From Sandarakinorhabdus limnophila DSM 17366 (GTDB taxonomy: Bacteria; Pseudomonadota; Alphaproteobacteria; Sphingomonadales; Sphingomonadaceae), in contig NZ_ATVO01000003.1 in the NCBI RefSeq assembly GCF_000420765.1, forward strand, positions 372,001-436,000: DNA of 64,000 nucleotides, written 5' to 3'. Under the pieces are notes generated by a model. It ran no database searches, was not told the DNA's origin, and was given only the letters and a program-made list of their open reading frames with translations. Made by a program: the position numbers and the translations under genes. Below, piece by piece: positions 56,375-64,000 of this stretch (positions are counted from its first letter, which is position 1; each line of letters begins with the position of its first letter).

Positions 56375-58258
56375 TCACTCCGGCTTGAAGGCCAGCGCCG
56401 TCCGCCCCGTCCCCAGCGGCGCGGCGGCGGTGTAGAGCACGGCTGCGAGCCGCCCAGCCACCAGATCAGCCCGCGCCAAGGCGTCGAGCACCAGATCGGC
56501 GCTGACGCGTTTCTGCCCGCGCAGCATGATCGGCACCAGGATCGGCCCCGGCCCGCCTTCGTGGCTGCGGTGCAGGGCAATGGCGATGGGTGCGTCTCTG
56601 CCGCTGCCGTTGGCGGTCACGTCGGCGTGCATCCGGGCGGTCGTGGGATCATAGCTGAAACGGATCGTGGCCTTGGCGGTGCCACCACCGGCCAAGCTCA
56701 CCACCGTCTGTTGCGGCCCCGGCGCCTTGCCGGCCACCAGCGGCGGCGAGCTGAACGGCGGCTGGCGCGGTTTGGCCAATTGTTCCCAGCCATGCCCCAA
56801 CGCCAGCAGCCGCGGTTCGGCAAAAGCGGCCCCCAGCAGTTCCAGGCCCACCGGCAGCCCGCGCGGCGTGAAGCCGGCCGGGATGGCCAGCGCCGGCAGG
56901 CCGGTGACCACGCTCAAGCGGCAGTTGCTGGCGATATTCTCGGCGCCGATCACCGGCGGCCGGCCCAGTGAGGTGGGATAGAGCAGCGCGTCCAGCCGCT
57001 CCTTGGTCAGCAGTGCATCCGTGGCCGCCCGCGCCACCGTGCGTTTGGCCAGCAGCACCTGATAGCCGGGGGAACTGCGATCCGGGCCGGCCAGCGGATC
57101 ACGCAACCGCTTGTCGAGCTGGTCATGATGCAAGCCGGCCTTCACGATCTCCTCCAATGATGCAACCGGCGCCCCCGGATGCGCTGCCAGATAGCGGCGC
57201 AGATCCTCGACAAATTCGTACGTGCTGCCGCTTTCGGTCAACATCTCGTCGAGGCCCGGTATCGCCACTTCGATCACCTCGGCCCCGGCATTGCGCATCG
57301 CGGTGATGGCCTGATCATAGACCAGTTTGCCGTCCCCATCGTCGGGGACGATGGTGAACAGGCTGCGCAACACGCCAATGCGCGCGCCTTTCAGTGATCC
57401 GGGCTGCAGCGCATCGGCATAGGATTTGGGCACATGTGCATCAGCCCCCGCCGTGATCGCGTCGCGCTTGTCGCTGCCCACCGTCGCATCCAGCATGATC
57501 GCCAGATCGGCGACGCTGCGCGCCAGCGGCCCGGCCACATCCTGCGTATCGGAAAGCGGGATCACGCCCGTCCGGCTCGCCAGCCCGCGCGTGGTGCGCA
57601 GGCCAAACAGATTCTGATAGGCCGCCGGAATGCGGATCGAACCGCAGGTGTCGCTGCCCATGCCGGCCGCGGCAAAGCTGGCGGCAATTGCCGCACCGGT
57701 GCCGCCACTGGAACCGCCCGGTGAACGCAGCAGATCATAGGGATTGCGCGACTGGCCGGTGAGCGAGGAAATGGTGGTGGTGCCGGCGGCCAGTTCGTGC
57801 ATGGCGGTTTTGCCGAGGATGATGGCGCCGGCGCTGCGCAGCTTTTCCACTTGGTGGGCATCCTGCGACGGTTGCAACGTCGCCAGCGCCAGCGCGCCAC
57901 CGCTGGTGGGCATATCCTGGGTGTCGAAATTGTCCTTCACCAGCACCGGAATGCCGTGCAGCGGCCCGCGTGGGCCTTTGCTGGCACGCTCCTTGTCCAG
58001 CGCATCCGCTTGCGCCAGCGCGGCGGGATTGAGCGTGACGATGCTGTTCAGCGAAGGCCCGATCTGATCATAAGCGGCAATGCGGGCCAGATAAGCCAGC
58101 ACCAGTTGCCGCGATGTCAGCGCCCCGCTGGCCAGCGCCGCTTGCAACTGCGGGATGGAGGCTTCCGCCACCTCGATGCGGCCCGGCGATTGCGGCGCCG
58201 CTTGCACGGCTGGTGCCATTGTTGCCATCACCAGGGCCATACTGCGGCTGCGCTTCAT
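56375..58258 (-). CDS. Exported amidase (amidase-signature family)
   Basis: A protein of 627 residues from ATG 58258, giving a basic start and signal peptide (MKRSRSMALVMATMAPAVQA). The Ser-cisSer-Lys triad is Lys108 (LVKDNFD), Ser183 (GGSSGGTGAA) and Ser207 (SDTCGSIRIPA). About 130 residues beyond the usual amidase end form a separate beta-rich C-terminal domain (GGGTAKATIRFSYDPTTARM and following) that may bind substrate or surface. It hydrolyses an amide, probably in the periplasm. Convergent with the MoxR gene, 9 bases apart. Confidence 0.87.
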   Translation of the reverse strand: MKRSRSMALVMATMAPAVQAAPQSPGRIEVAEASIPQLQAALASGALTSRQLVLAYLARIAAYDQIGPSLNSIVTLNPAALAQADALDKERASKGPRGPLHGIPVLVKDNFDTQDMPTSGGALALATLQPSQDAHQVEKLRSAGAIILGKTAMHELAAGTTTISSLTGQSRNPYDLLRSPGGSSGGTGAAIAASFAAAGMGSDTCGSIRIPAAYQNLFGLRTTRGLASRTGVIPLSDTQDVAGPLARSVADLAIMLDATVGSDKRDAITAGADAHVPKSYADALQPGSLKGARIGVLRSLFTIVPDDGDGKLVYDQAITAMRNAGAEVIEVAIPGLDEMLTESGSTYEFVEDLRRYLAAHPGAPVASLEEIVKAGLHHDQLDKRLRDPLAGPDRSSPGYQVLLAKRTVARAATDALLTKERLDALLYPTSLGRPPVIGAENIASNCRLSVVTGLPALAIPAGFTPRGLPVGLELLGAAFAEPRLLALGHGWEQLAKPRQPPFSSPPLVAGKAPGPQQTVVSLAGGGTAKATIRFSYDPTTARMHADVTANGSGRDAPIAIALHRSHEGGPGPILVPIMLRGQKRVSADLVLDALARADLVAGRLAAVLYTAAAPLGTGRTALAFKPE

Positions 58259-58336
58259 GCCTGATCCCCCTTGCCCGTCACCCACACAGCAAAGGCCAGC
58301 GCCGGCGCCCCGTCAATGGCAGAGATCAACCGCGGA

Positions 58337-59068
58337 TCAGCGCAGCATCAGCCCGCCATCGATGGCCAGGCTCTGCCCGGTGATATAGCTGGCGGCCGGG
58401 CTGGCGAGGAACAGGATGGCGCTGGCGATTTCGTCGGGTTCGCCCCAGCGCTGCATGGGTATAGCGCGCATCAGTTTCTTCTCGCGCTCCGGGTTGGTGC
58501 GGGCGCCTTCGGTCATGCGCGTCGCGATGAAGCCGGGTGCCACCAAATTCACCCGAACGCCATCAGGCGCCCATTTGTCACCCAGCGCCCGCGTGAGGCC
58601 GAGCAGCCCGGCTTTCGACGCGGTGTAGGCGGGGACTTCCTTGAGCGCGAGGAAACTGGCCAGGCTGCCAACGTTGACGATACTGCCCTTGGTCGCCTTC
58701 AACAGCGGGTGCAGACGCACCGACAAATCCATCACCGCATTCAGGTTGGTGTCGATGACATGCTCGAACTCTTCCTGCTCATATTCGTTGGCCGAACTGC
58801 GGCCGGCATTGTTCACCAGCACATCCAGATTGTCGATGTGCGCGGCCACTTCGGCGCGGGCTTCCGGCCAGGTGAGATCGGCCTGGATATAGGTCACGCC
58901 TACGGGCGGTTCGTCATAGCATTCGACCCGGGTGCGGGTGCCGGTGATGGTTACCTTGGCACCCAGCGCCAGAAACTGCTCCGCCACTGCCTTGCCGATG
59001 CCCTGCGTGCCACCCGTTACCAGCACGGACTTGCCGCGCGCCCAGCTGCCGTTGTTCAGGCCGTTCAT
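58337..59068 (-). CDS. Short-chain dehydrogenase/reductase (SDR) A
   Basis: A protein of 243 residues, classical SDR. TGGTQGIG (NAD(P) site), NNAG at about 87-90, Ser135, Tyr148 and Lys152 (YTASK). GTRTRVECYDEPPVGVTYIQ at the end of strand 2, where cofactor type is set, contains Arg/Thr residues that favour NADP. It overlaps SDR B by 4 bases, so the two are co-translated. Substrate unknown; the C-terminal ITGQSLAIDGGLML is the usual ending. Confidence 0.88.
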   Translation of the reverse strand: MNGLNNGSWARGKSVLVTGGTQGIGKAVAEQFLALGAKVTITGTRTRVECYDEPPVGVTYIQADLTWPEARAEVAAHIDNLDVLVNNAGRSSANEYEQEEFEHVIDTNLNAVMDLSVRLHPLLKATKGSIVNVGSLASFLALKEVPAYTASKAGLLGLTRALGDKWAPDGVRVNLVAPGFIATRMTEGARTNPEREKKLMRAIPMQRWGEPDEIASAILFLASPAASYITGQSLAIDGGLMLR

Positions 59069-59796
59069 GCGCTCAAACCCCCATCGATCACCAGCGACGT
59101 GCCGGTGACATACCGCGCCGCATCCGACGCCAGAAACAGGATTGGCCCGGCAATATCGTCGGGCTCACCAATACGGCCCAGCGGCACTTGCCGTTCCGTG
59201 GCCGCCAGCCGATCGGGATGTTCCCAGGTGATGGCGGTCATCTTGGATCGCACCAGGCCGGGCGCCACGAGATTGACCCTGATCCCCTCGCCGCCCAGCG
59301 CCTGCCCCAGCGTGCGGGTGAGCGTGAGCAGGCCGCCCTTGCTGGCAGAGTACGCCGGCTGGCCGATGGTGCCCTTGAAACTGGCAACGCTGCCAACAAA
59401 CACGATGCTGCCCCTGGCAGCCGCGAGTGCGGCGCGGAACTTCATCGCCAGTGCCATCGGCCCGGTGAGATTGGTGGCCAGCACATCGGCAAAGGTTTCG
59501 GGGATGAATTCGGCGCGCTTGTAGGCGACCTTGGCGCCGGAAACGACAAGCGCATCAAGCCGCTCCACGTCCGGATCAAAGGCGGCGACGGCGGCCAGAT
59601 CGCCCTGATCGAGCTGGTGATACTCAATTCCCGCAAGATCGCCATCAGTGCCGGCATAGTCAGCAGCGCTCACCCGCGTGCCGGTCACGATCACCCGTGC
59701 GCCCTCGGCCAGAAACCGACGCGCGGCTGCATTTCCGATACCGGTCGATCCCCCTGTCACTAGCACGGTCTTGCCGGCAAACGTGCCCACACGCAC
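59065..59796 (-). CDS. Short-chain dehydrogenase/reductase (SDR) B
   Basis: A protein of 243 residues with TGGSTGIG, Ser136, Tyr149 and Lys153 (YSASK). The structural NNAG motif is replaced by VSGAK, so the Asn that orients the active site is changed; the catalytic Tyr and Lys remain. It is about as similar to SDR A in layout as tandem paralogues are, and the pair is likely co-transcribed. It is divergent from SDR C (30-base gap), which leaves little room for separate promoters. Substrate unknown. Confidence 0.87.
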   Translation of the reverse strand: MRVGTFAGKTVLVTGGSTGIGNAAARRFLAEGARVIVTGTRVSAADYAGTDGDLAGIEYHQLDQGDLAAVAAFDPDVERLDALVVSGAKVAYKRAEFIPETFADVLATNLTGPMALAMKFRAALAAARGSIVFVGSVASFKGTIGQPAYSASKGGLLTLTRTLGQALGGEGIRVNLVAPGLVRSKMTAITWEHPDRLAATERQVPLGRIGEPDDIAGPILFLASDAARYVTGTSLVIDGGLSA

Positions 59797-59826
59797 TCTC
59801 CCCCGAATTACAGGGAGATTTCAGCC

Positions 59827-60780
59827 ATGGCACTACTTTCGGGCAAGGTCGCGATTGTGACAGGCGGCGGCCGCGGGTTGGGCCGCTGCCACGCCTTGGC
59901 GCTGGCCGCCCACGGTGCAGCGGTGGTGGTGAACGATCTGGGTGGGTCGGTAACCGGGGGCTCCCCTGATCAAAAACAGGGGGGCGCGGCGGACGATGTG
60001 GTGGCCGAAATCGTAGGGCTGGGCGGGCGTGCGGTGGCCAATCGCGCCAGCGTTGCCGATTGGGCCGGCGCAGAATCGATCATCGCCGATGCCGTGGCCG
60101 CGTTTGGCGGGCTGGATATCGTCGTCAACAACGCCGGGATCAACCGCCCGGCCAGCCTGATCGACCTGACCGAGGCGGATTATGACCTGGAAACCGGCGT
60201 TCACCTGAAAGGCACCACCGCCGTCTGCCACCACGCCGCCAAGTTCTGGGCGGGTGAAGGCCGCAAGCAGGGCCGCGCGATCATCAACACCACGTCGCCG
60301 GTGGGCGTGCACCCGATGATCAATGGCGGGCCCTATTGCGCCGCAAAGGCTGGCATTGCCGCGCTCACCGTGGTGGCGGCGCAGGAACTGGCAAAGCTGG
60401 GCGTGCGCGCCAACGCGATTGCGCCAGCCGCCCGCACCCGCATGGTGATGGCCAGCCCTACAGTGGATGAATTGATGCCGAGATCCGACGGTTTTGATCG
60501 CCACCTGCCCGGTCATGTCTCGCCGCTGGTCGTCTATCTCGCCTCGCCGCTCAACCGCTTCACCGGCCGCATCTTCGGCGTCGAAGGGCCCGACGTGGCG
60601 CTTTACCAGCCCTGGAGCGCCGACTGGCTGGCCAGCGGCGACGGCCATTGGGAGGTGCCGGCGCTGGCGGAGGCGCTGGCCGCCCTGCCCGAACAGGCCC
60701 CGATCCGCGCCTTCTATCCCGGTGGCCGCATCGACACGGTCATTCCGCCAAATCGCACGCTGAAGGCCCTGCGCGGGTGA
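59827..60780 (+). CDS. Short-chain dehydrogenase/reductase (SDR) C, long form
   Basis: A protein of 317 residues. TGGGRGLGR (NAD site), VNNAGINRP, Ser157 and YCAAK (Tyr170, Lys174). The N-terminal third and the insert GGSVTGGSPDQKQGGAADDV resemble the dehydrogenase domain of peroxisomal multifunctional enzyme (HSD17B4-like) used in beta-oxidation-type steps. The C-terminal 80 residues extend beyond a classical SDR. It overlaps the GST start by 4 bases (GTGA), so it is translationally coupled with it. Confidence 0.88.
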   Translation: MALLSGKVAIVTGGGRGLGRCHALALAAHGAAVVVNDLGGSVTGGSPDQKQGGAADDVVAEIVGLGGRAVANRASVADWAGAESIIADAVAAFGGLDIVVNNAGINRPASLIDLTEADYDLETGVHLKGTTAVCHHAAKFWAGEGRKQGRAIINTTSPVGVHPMINGGPYCAAKAGIAALTVVAAQELAKLGVRANAIAPAARTRMVMASPTVDELMPRSDGFDRHLPGHVSPLVVYLASPLNRFTGRIFGVEGPDVALYQPWSADWLASGDGHWEVPALAEALAALPEQAPIRAFYPGGRIDTVIPPNRTLKALRG

Positions 60781-61421
60781 CACCCATCGTCAGCGTCTTC
60801 GCCGCCTCCCCCGATCGTGGGCGCGGGCTGGCGCGGGACATGGCGGTGCGTTGGGCGCTGGCCGAAGTGGGGCAAGATCACGAGCTGCGGCTACTGTCAT
60901 TCGCCGATCTAAAGACGCCAGAGCACAAGGCGCGCCAGCCCTTCGGGCAGATCCCCACCTATGAAACCGATGGGCTGACCCTGTTTGAATCCGGCGCCAT
61001 CGTGCTGCACATTGCCGAAACGCACGGCCTACTGCCCGTCGAACCCGCCGCCCGCGCCCGCGCCATCGCCTGGATGTTCGCCGCTGTCAGCACCATCGAA
61101 CCGGTGATTGTCGAACGCGAAGTGGCCGTGCTGCTGGAAGGTGACAAGCCGTGGACAGCGGAGCGCCTGCCAATACTGCAATCGCGGCTGCGGCATCGGC
61201 TGGACGGTCTGGCCACCTGGCTGGGCGACAAGGACTGGCTGGAAGGCGATTTCAGCGCGGGTGACATCATGATGGTCTGCGTGCTGCGCCGGCCGGCGGC
61301 GGCGCTGCTGATGGGCGATTATCCAGTGTTGGCAGCTTATGTTGCCCGCGCCGAAGCCCGTCCGGCCTTTCAAATGGCCTTTGCCGAACAGAAGGCCCGT
61401 TCCGGCGCCGAACACGGCTGA
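60777..61421 (+). CDS. Glutathione S-transferase family protein
   Basis: A protein of 214 residues starting at GTG overlapping SDR C. The thioredoxin-like N-terminal domain contains ARQPFGQIPTYETDGLTLFE and the glutathione gamma-glutamyl site ESGAIVLHIAE; the helical C-terminal domain contains LEGDFSAGDIMMVCVLRR. The catalytic Tyr/Ser of many GSTs is not obvious at the N-terminus, so it could act in isomerisation or non-catalytically. Pairing with SDR C suggests a shared catabolic or detoxification pathway. Confidence 0.87.
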   Translation: MTPIVSVFAASPDRGRGLARDMAVRWALAEVGQDHELRLLSFADLKTPEHKARQPFGQIPTYETDGLTLFESGAIVLHIAETHGLLPVEPAARARAIAWMFAAVSTIEPVIVEREVAVLLEGDKPWTAERLPILQSRLRHRLDGLATWLGDKDWLEGDFSAGDIMMVCVLRRPAAALLMGDYPVLAAYVARAEARPAFQMAFAEQKARSGAEHG

Positions 61422-61510
61422 GTGGGCGCTGCGCGGCTGGCAAAATTCCGCATTGCGCTGCTGCCCGCAGCCGGCAACAGTCGCCACACTCAAGCCCAAG
61501 GCCCTGCCCG

Positions 61511-62686
61511 ATGTTCCTCACCTTCCTCGAAGAATTGCGCGCCGCGAAAATCCCGGCCTCCATGAAGGAGCATCTGATGATGCTGGAGGCGCTGCAGGGT
61601 GACGTCATCGATTATTCGATCATCGATTTCTATTATCTGGCCCGTGCCACCTATGTGAAGGACGAAGGCCTGCTCGACCGGTTCGATCAGGTGTTCGCCA
61701 AGGTGTTCAAGGGGATAGAGCCGACGCTGGAATCCGAAACCGAGATTCCGGAAGACTGGCTGCGCGCCTTGGCCGAAATGAATCTGAGCGAGGAAGAGCG
61801 GGCCGAGCTGGAAAAAATGGGCTGGGACAAGCTGATGGAAACCCTCCAGAAGCGCCTTGAGGAACAGAGAAAGCGCCACGAAGGCGGCAACAAGTGGATC
61901 GGCACCGCCGGCAAATCCCCCTTTGGCGCACAGGGCGACAATCCTGAAGGCGTGCGCATCGGCCAGAAGGACGGGCGCAAGCAAAGCGCCGTGAAGGTTT
62001 GGGACAAGCGCGAGTTCAAGAATCTCGATTCAACCGTTGAACTGGGCACCCGCAACATCAAGGTCGCGCTGCGCCGCCTGCGCCGCTTTGCCCGCGAAGG
62101 CGCGGCGGATGAACTTGATCTGGATTCCACCATCCGCGGTACCGCCAAGCAGGGCTGGCTCGATATCGTCATGCGCCCGGAACGGCACAATGCGGTGAAA
62201 TTGCTGCTGATGCTGGATATCGGCGGCTCGATGGATCCACACATCAAGCTGTGCGAGGAATTGTTCTCGGCCGCAAAATCCGAATTCAAGCACATGGAAT
62301 TCTTCTATTTCCACAACTGCCCCTACGAAGCGGTGTGGAAGGACAACAAGCGCCGCTGGACCGAGCGGACGCCGATGATGGAGATCCTCCACAAATTCCC
62401 ACATGATTACAAACTGGTGTTCGTTGGCGACGCCTCGATGAGCCCGTACGAAATCACCTATGCCGGCGGCAGCACCGAACATTGGAACGAGGAACCCGGT
62501 GAGGCCTGGCTGCGCCGGATGACCGACGTCTATCACTCGTCGATCTGGCTGAATCCGATCCCGGAGAAACATTGGGAGAACGGCCAGTCGATCCGCATGA
62601 TCAAGGAGATCATGCACGACCGCATGTATCCTCTCACCCTGGAAGGGCTGGATCGCGGCATGCGGGAACTGAGCCGCAAGAAATAA
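61511..62686 (+). CDS. VWA-domain (CoxE-like) protein
   Basis: A protein of 391 residues. The first 190 residues are helical and charged (FLEELRAAKIPASMKEHLMM, ALAEMNLSEEERAELEKMGW); the VWA domain follows, starting LLLMLDIGGSMD. The metal-ion-dependent adhesion site is DxGxS rather than the canonical DxSxS, the form usual in this family. KLVFVGDASMSPYEITY carries the later MIDAS acidic residue. Such proteins partner MoxR-type ATPases; the one at 55520 is the obvious candidate although 5 kb distant. Confidence 0.88.
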   Translation: MFLTFLEELRAAKIPASMKEHLMMLEALQGDVIDYSIIDFYYLARATYVKDEGLLDRFDQVFAKVFKGIEPTLESETEIPEDWLRALAEMNLSEEERAELEKMGWDKLMETLQKRLEEQRKRHEGGNKWIGTAGKSPFGAQGDNPEGVRIGQKDGRKQSAVKVWDKREFKNLDSTVELGTRNIKVALRRLRRFAREGAADELDLDSTIRGTAKQGWLDIVMRPERHNAVKLLLMLDIGGSMDPHIKLCEELFSAAKSEFKHMEFFYFHNCPYEAVWKDNKRRWTERTPMMEILHKFPHDYKLVFVGDASMSPYEITYAGGSTEHWNEEPGEAWLRRMTDVYHSSIWLNPIPEKHWENGQSIRMIKEIMHDRMYPLTLEGLDRGMRELSRKK

Positions 62687-62711
62687 GGGGCCGGCACAGC
62701 GCCGGCCCCTT
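62685..62711. terminator. Hairpin between convergent VWA and quinoprotein genes
   Basis: AAGGGGCCGGC (62685-62695) pairs perfectly with GCCGGCCCCTT (62701-62711) around ACAGC. It begins within the VWA stop codon and lies 6 bases from the end of the quinoprotein gene; T-tracts are short on both strands (TTACA, TTATTTCTT), with the minus strand better. Confidence 0.7.
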
Positions 62712-62717
62712 ACAATC

Positions 62718-64000
62718 TCACTTGCCGCCAGCGGCTTCCAGCGCCTGCAATTTCTTGGCCTGCTGGCCAACATAGCCACGCACGGCTTCCACCTGGGCCG
62801 GCGTGTACCAGCGGCTGAAGGCGATCATCCCATTGGCCTTCAGTGCGCCGTCGTGAACAACGGCCTTCCACGCCGCTGCATCGGTGAGCACGCCCGAACG
62901 CCGCAAATCAGGCAGAATGCCGGACGCATGGGCATCCGGGCCATGGCAGAAGGCGCAGTTGGCGCTGTAGATCTTACCGCCTTCAGCCACCTGTTCCGGC
63001 GTGAAGGCGTCGCTGGGCGGGTTGGCCGCCGCAAACACTGGCTCGGTCGCCTTGGGCAATGCACCCTTGCCGCCCAGCTTGAACACCAGCAGACGGCCAT
63101 TGCGGGCATCGCGCGGATCGTCAAAGGCGGCGGTCAACGGGAAGGCGCCGCCATAGCCGACCATGATCGCCACATATTGCTGGCCCTTCACGCTGTAGCT
63201 CACGGCCGGCGCGATGATGCCGGTCTGCGCCTTGAAGTTCCACAGCTTGGTGCCTGTGCTGGCGTTGAACGCCTGGAAATCGCCGGCGCCGTTGCCCTGG
63301 AACACCAGATTGCCCGCCGTCGCCAGGGTACCGCCATTCCACGGGCCATCATAGGTGATTTCCCACGCCGGCTTCTGCGCCACCGGATCCCAGGCGATCA
63401 GCTTGCCCTTCAGCGATGCCTTGATCGCCTTGAACTGGGCCCGATCATCGGGTATCGTACCAGGATCGATGGCGATGCCCAGGTTCCAGGCGCCTTCGCG
63501 GCGTTCAAAGCCTTCCTGATTCTGATAGAATTGCGGCATTTCCTGCGCCGGCAGATAGACCAGACCAGTGCGCGGGCTATAGCTCATCGGGTGCCAGTTG
63601 TGGGCGCCCAGCGGCGACGGCATCACCAGCGCACCGGCCTTGCGATAGCGCGCTTCCGGCACTTCGATCGGTCGGCCGGTCTTCATGTCAACGCCGGTGG
63701 TCCAGGTTTGCGTGGCAAAACCCTTGGCCGAAATCAGCTGACCATTGGCACGGTCGATCACGTAGAAAAAGCCATTCTTCGGCGCCTGCATCAGCACCTT
63801 GCGCGGTTTGCCTTCGATCATCAGCGTTGAAAGCATGATCGGCTGGGTGGCGGTATAATCCCAGGTTTCAGCGGGCGTGCCCTGATAGTGCCAGAGATAT
63901 TCGCCAGTATCCGGCTTCAGCGCCAGCACCGACGACAGGAAGAGATTGTCGCCCTTGCCGTCGGACCGGATCTCGTGGTTCCACGGGGAGCCGTTGCCAA
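62718..64000 (-). CDS. PQQ-dependent alcohol dehydrogenase (quinohemoprotein), 5' end outside window
   Basis: 427 residues are visible and the frame is open to the window edge. The propeller part has repeated W-motif strands, including ALKPDTGEYLWHYQGTPAET, WDYTATQPIML and GAHNWHPMSYSPRTGLVYLP. A C-terminal cytochrome c domain carries CAFCHG (CxxCH with His as the heme ligand) and NGMIAFSRWYTPAQVEAVRG with the distal Met. This is the type II quinohemoprotein layout: periplasmic oxidation of an alcohol with electrons passing from PQQ to heme c. The CoxE-like gene is convergent. Confidence 0.9.
   Translation of the reverse strand, partial: GNGSPWNHEIRSDGKGDNLFLSSVLALKPDTGEYLWHYQGTPAETWDYTATQPIMLSTLMIEGKPRKVLMQAPKNGFFYVIDRANGQLISAKGFATQTWTTGVDMKTGRPIEVPEARYRKAGALVMPSPLGAHNWHPMSYSPRTGLVYLPAQEMPQFYQNQEGFERREGAWNLGIAIDPGTIPDDRAQFKAIKASLKGKLIAWDPVAQKPAWEITYDGPWNGGTLATAGNLVFQGNGAGDFQAFNASTGTKLWNFKAQTGIIAPAVSYSVKGQQYVAIMVGYGGAFPLTAAFDDPRDARNGRLLVFKLGGKGALPKATEPVFAAANPPSDAFTPEQVAEGGKIYSANCAFCHGPDAHASGILPDLRRSGVLTDAAAWKAVVHDGALKANGMIAFSRWYTPAQVEAVRGYVGQQAKKLQALEAAGGK

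Overview
This window looks like a core-chromosome segment of an alphaproteobacterium of the order Sphingomonadales. The evidence is high GC, dense gene packing with many overlapping start/stop codons, and three conserved blocks: rpsB-tsf-pyrH-frr-uppS-cdsA-dxr-rseP-bamA-ompH-fabZ, carA-carB-greA opposite yqeY-dnaG-rpoD, and proS-lolC-lolD near dnaE. No lpxD/lpxA follow bamA-ompH-fabZ, which fits sphingomonads, whose outer membrane carries glycosphingolipids instead of lipid A. I see no transposase, integrase, phage gene or CRISPR array. The genus cannot be fixed from sequence reading alone.

Layout. 1-5720: leucine degradation (methylglutaconyl-CoA hydratase, biotin subunit of methylcrotonyl-CoA carboxylase, isovaleryl-CoA dehydrogenase), interrupted by a minus-strand cassette of an XRE regulator and two paralogous membrane proteins. 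5717-8882: mobA, an exported M20 peptidase, an EamA transporter and a small exported protein. 8930-19940: the long minus-strand envelope and translation block. 20085-23643: PQQ sugar dehydrogenase, DUF1993 protein, and a CYP153-like P450 with its ferredoxin. 23856-27371: dnaE. 27496-31076: a ketone-body/PHB-like cassette of two acetoacetate decarboxylase-family proteins, a patatin and 3-hydroxybutyrate dehydrogenase. 31146-34391: lolD, lolC, proS. 34392-39750: a candidate structured RNA, DUF2314 protein, crotonase, MFS transporter, a tiny minus-strand gene, MOSC protein, YbhN-like flippase and tRNA-Ile(CAT). 39846-43832: a C-rich-loop small RNA, lysR, trxB, an Lrp-type regulator, rhomboid protease and greA. 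43928-52914: carBA and yqeY-dnaG-rpoD. 52982-64000: TPR protein, exported protein, MoxR ATPase, amidase, three SDRs, a GST, a VWA protein, and a quinoprotein dehydrogenase cut by the window end.

The least expected items are: (1) a minus-strand RNA at 39846-40010 whose three hairpins each expose a CCUCC-type loop before an intrinsic terminator; (2) a self-contained miniature gene at 37807-37956 with a perfect Shine-Dalgarno, 21 codons and its own terminator; (3) an acetoacetate decarboxylase paralogue that has lost all three key catalytic residues beside an intact one; (4) a structured RNA or attenuator at 34553-34830; and (5) the XRE/membrane-protein cassette with a palindrome over its own -10 box. 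Several candidate promoters share TTGNCN, 16-17 bp, then TA(A/G)NNN, which helps place transcription starts.
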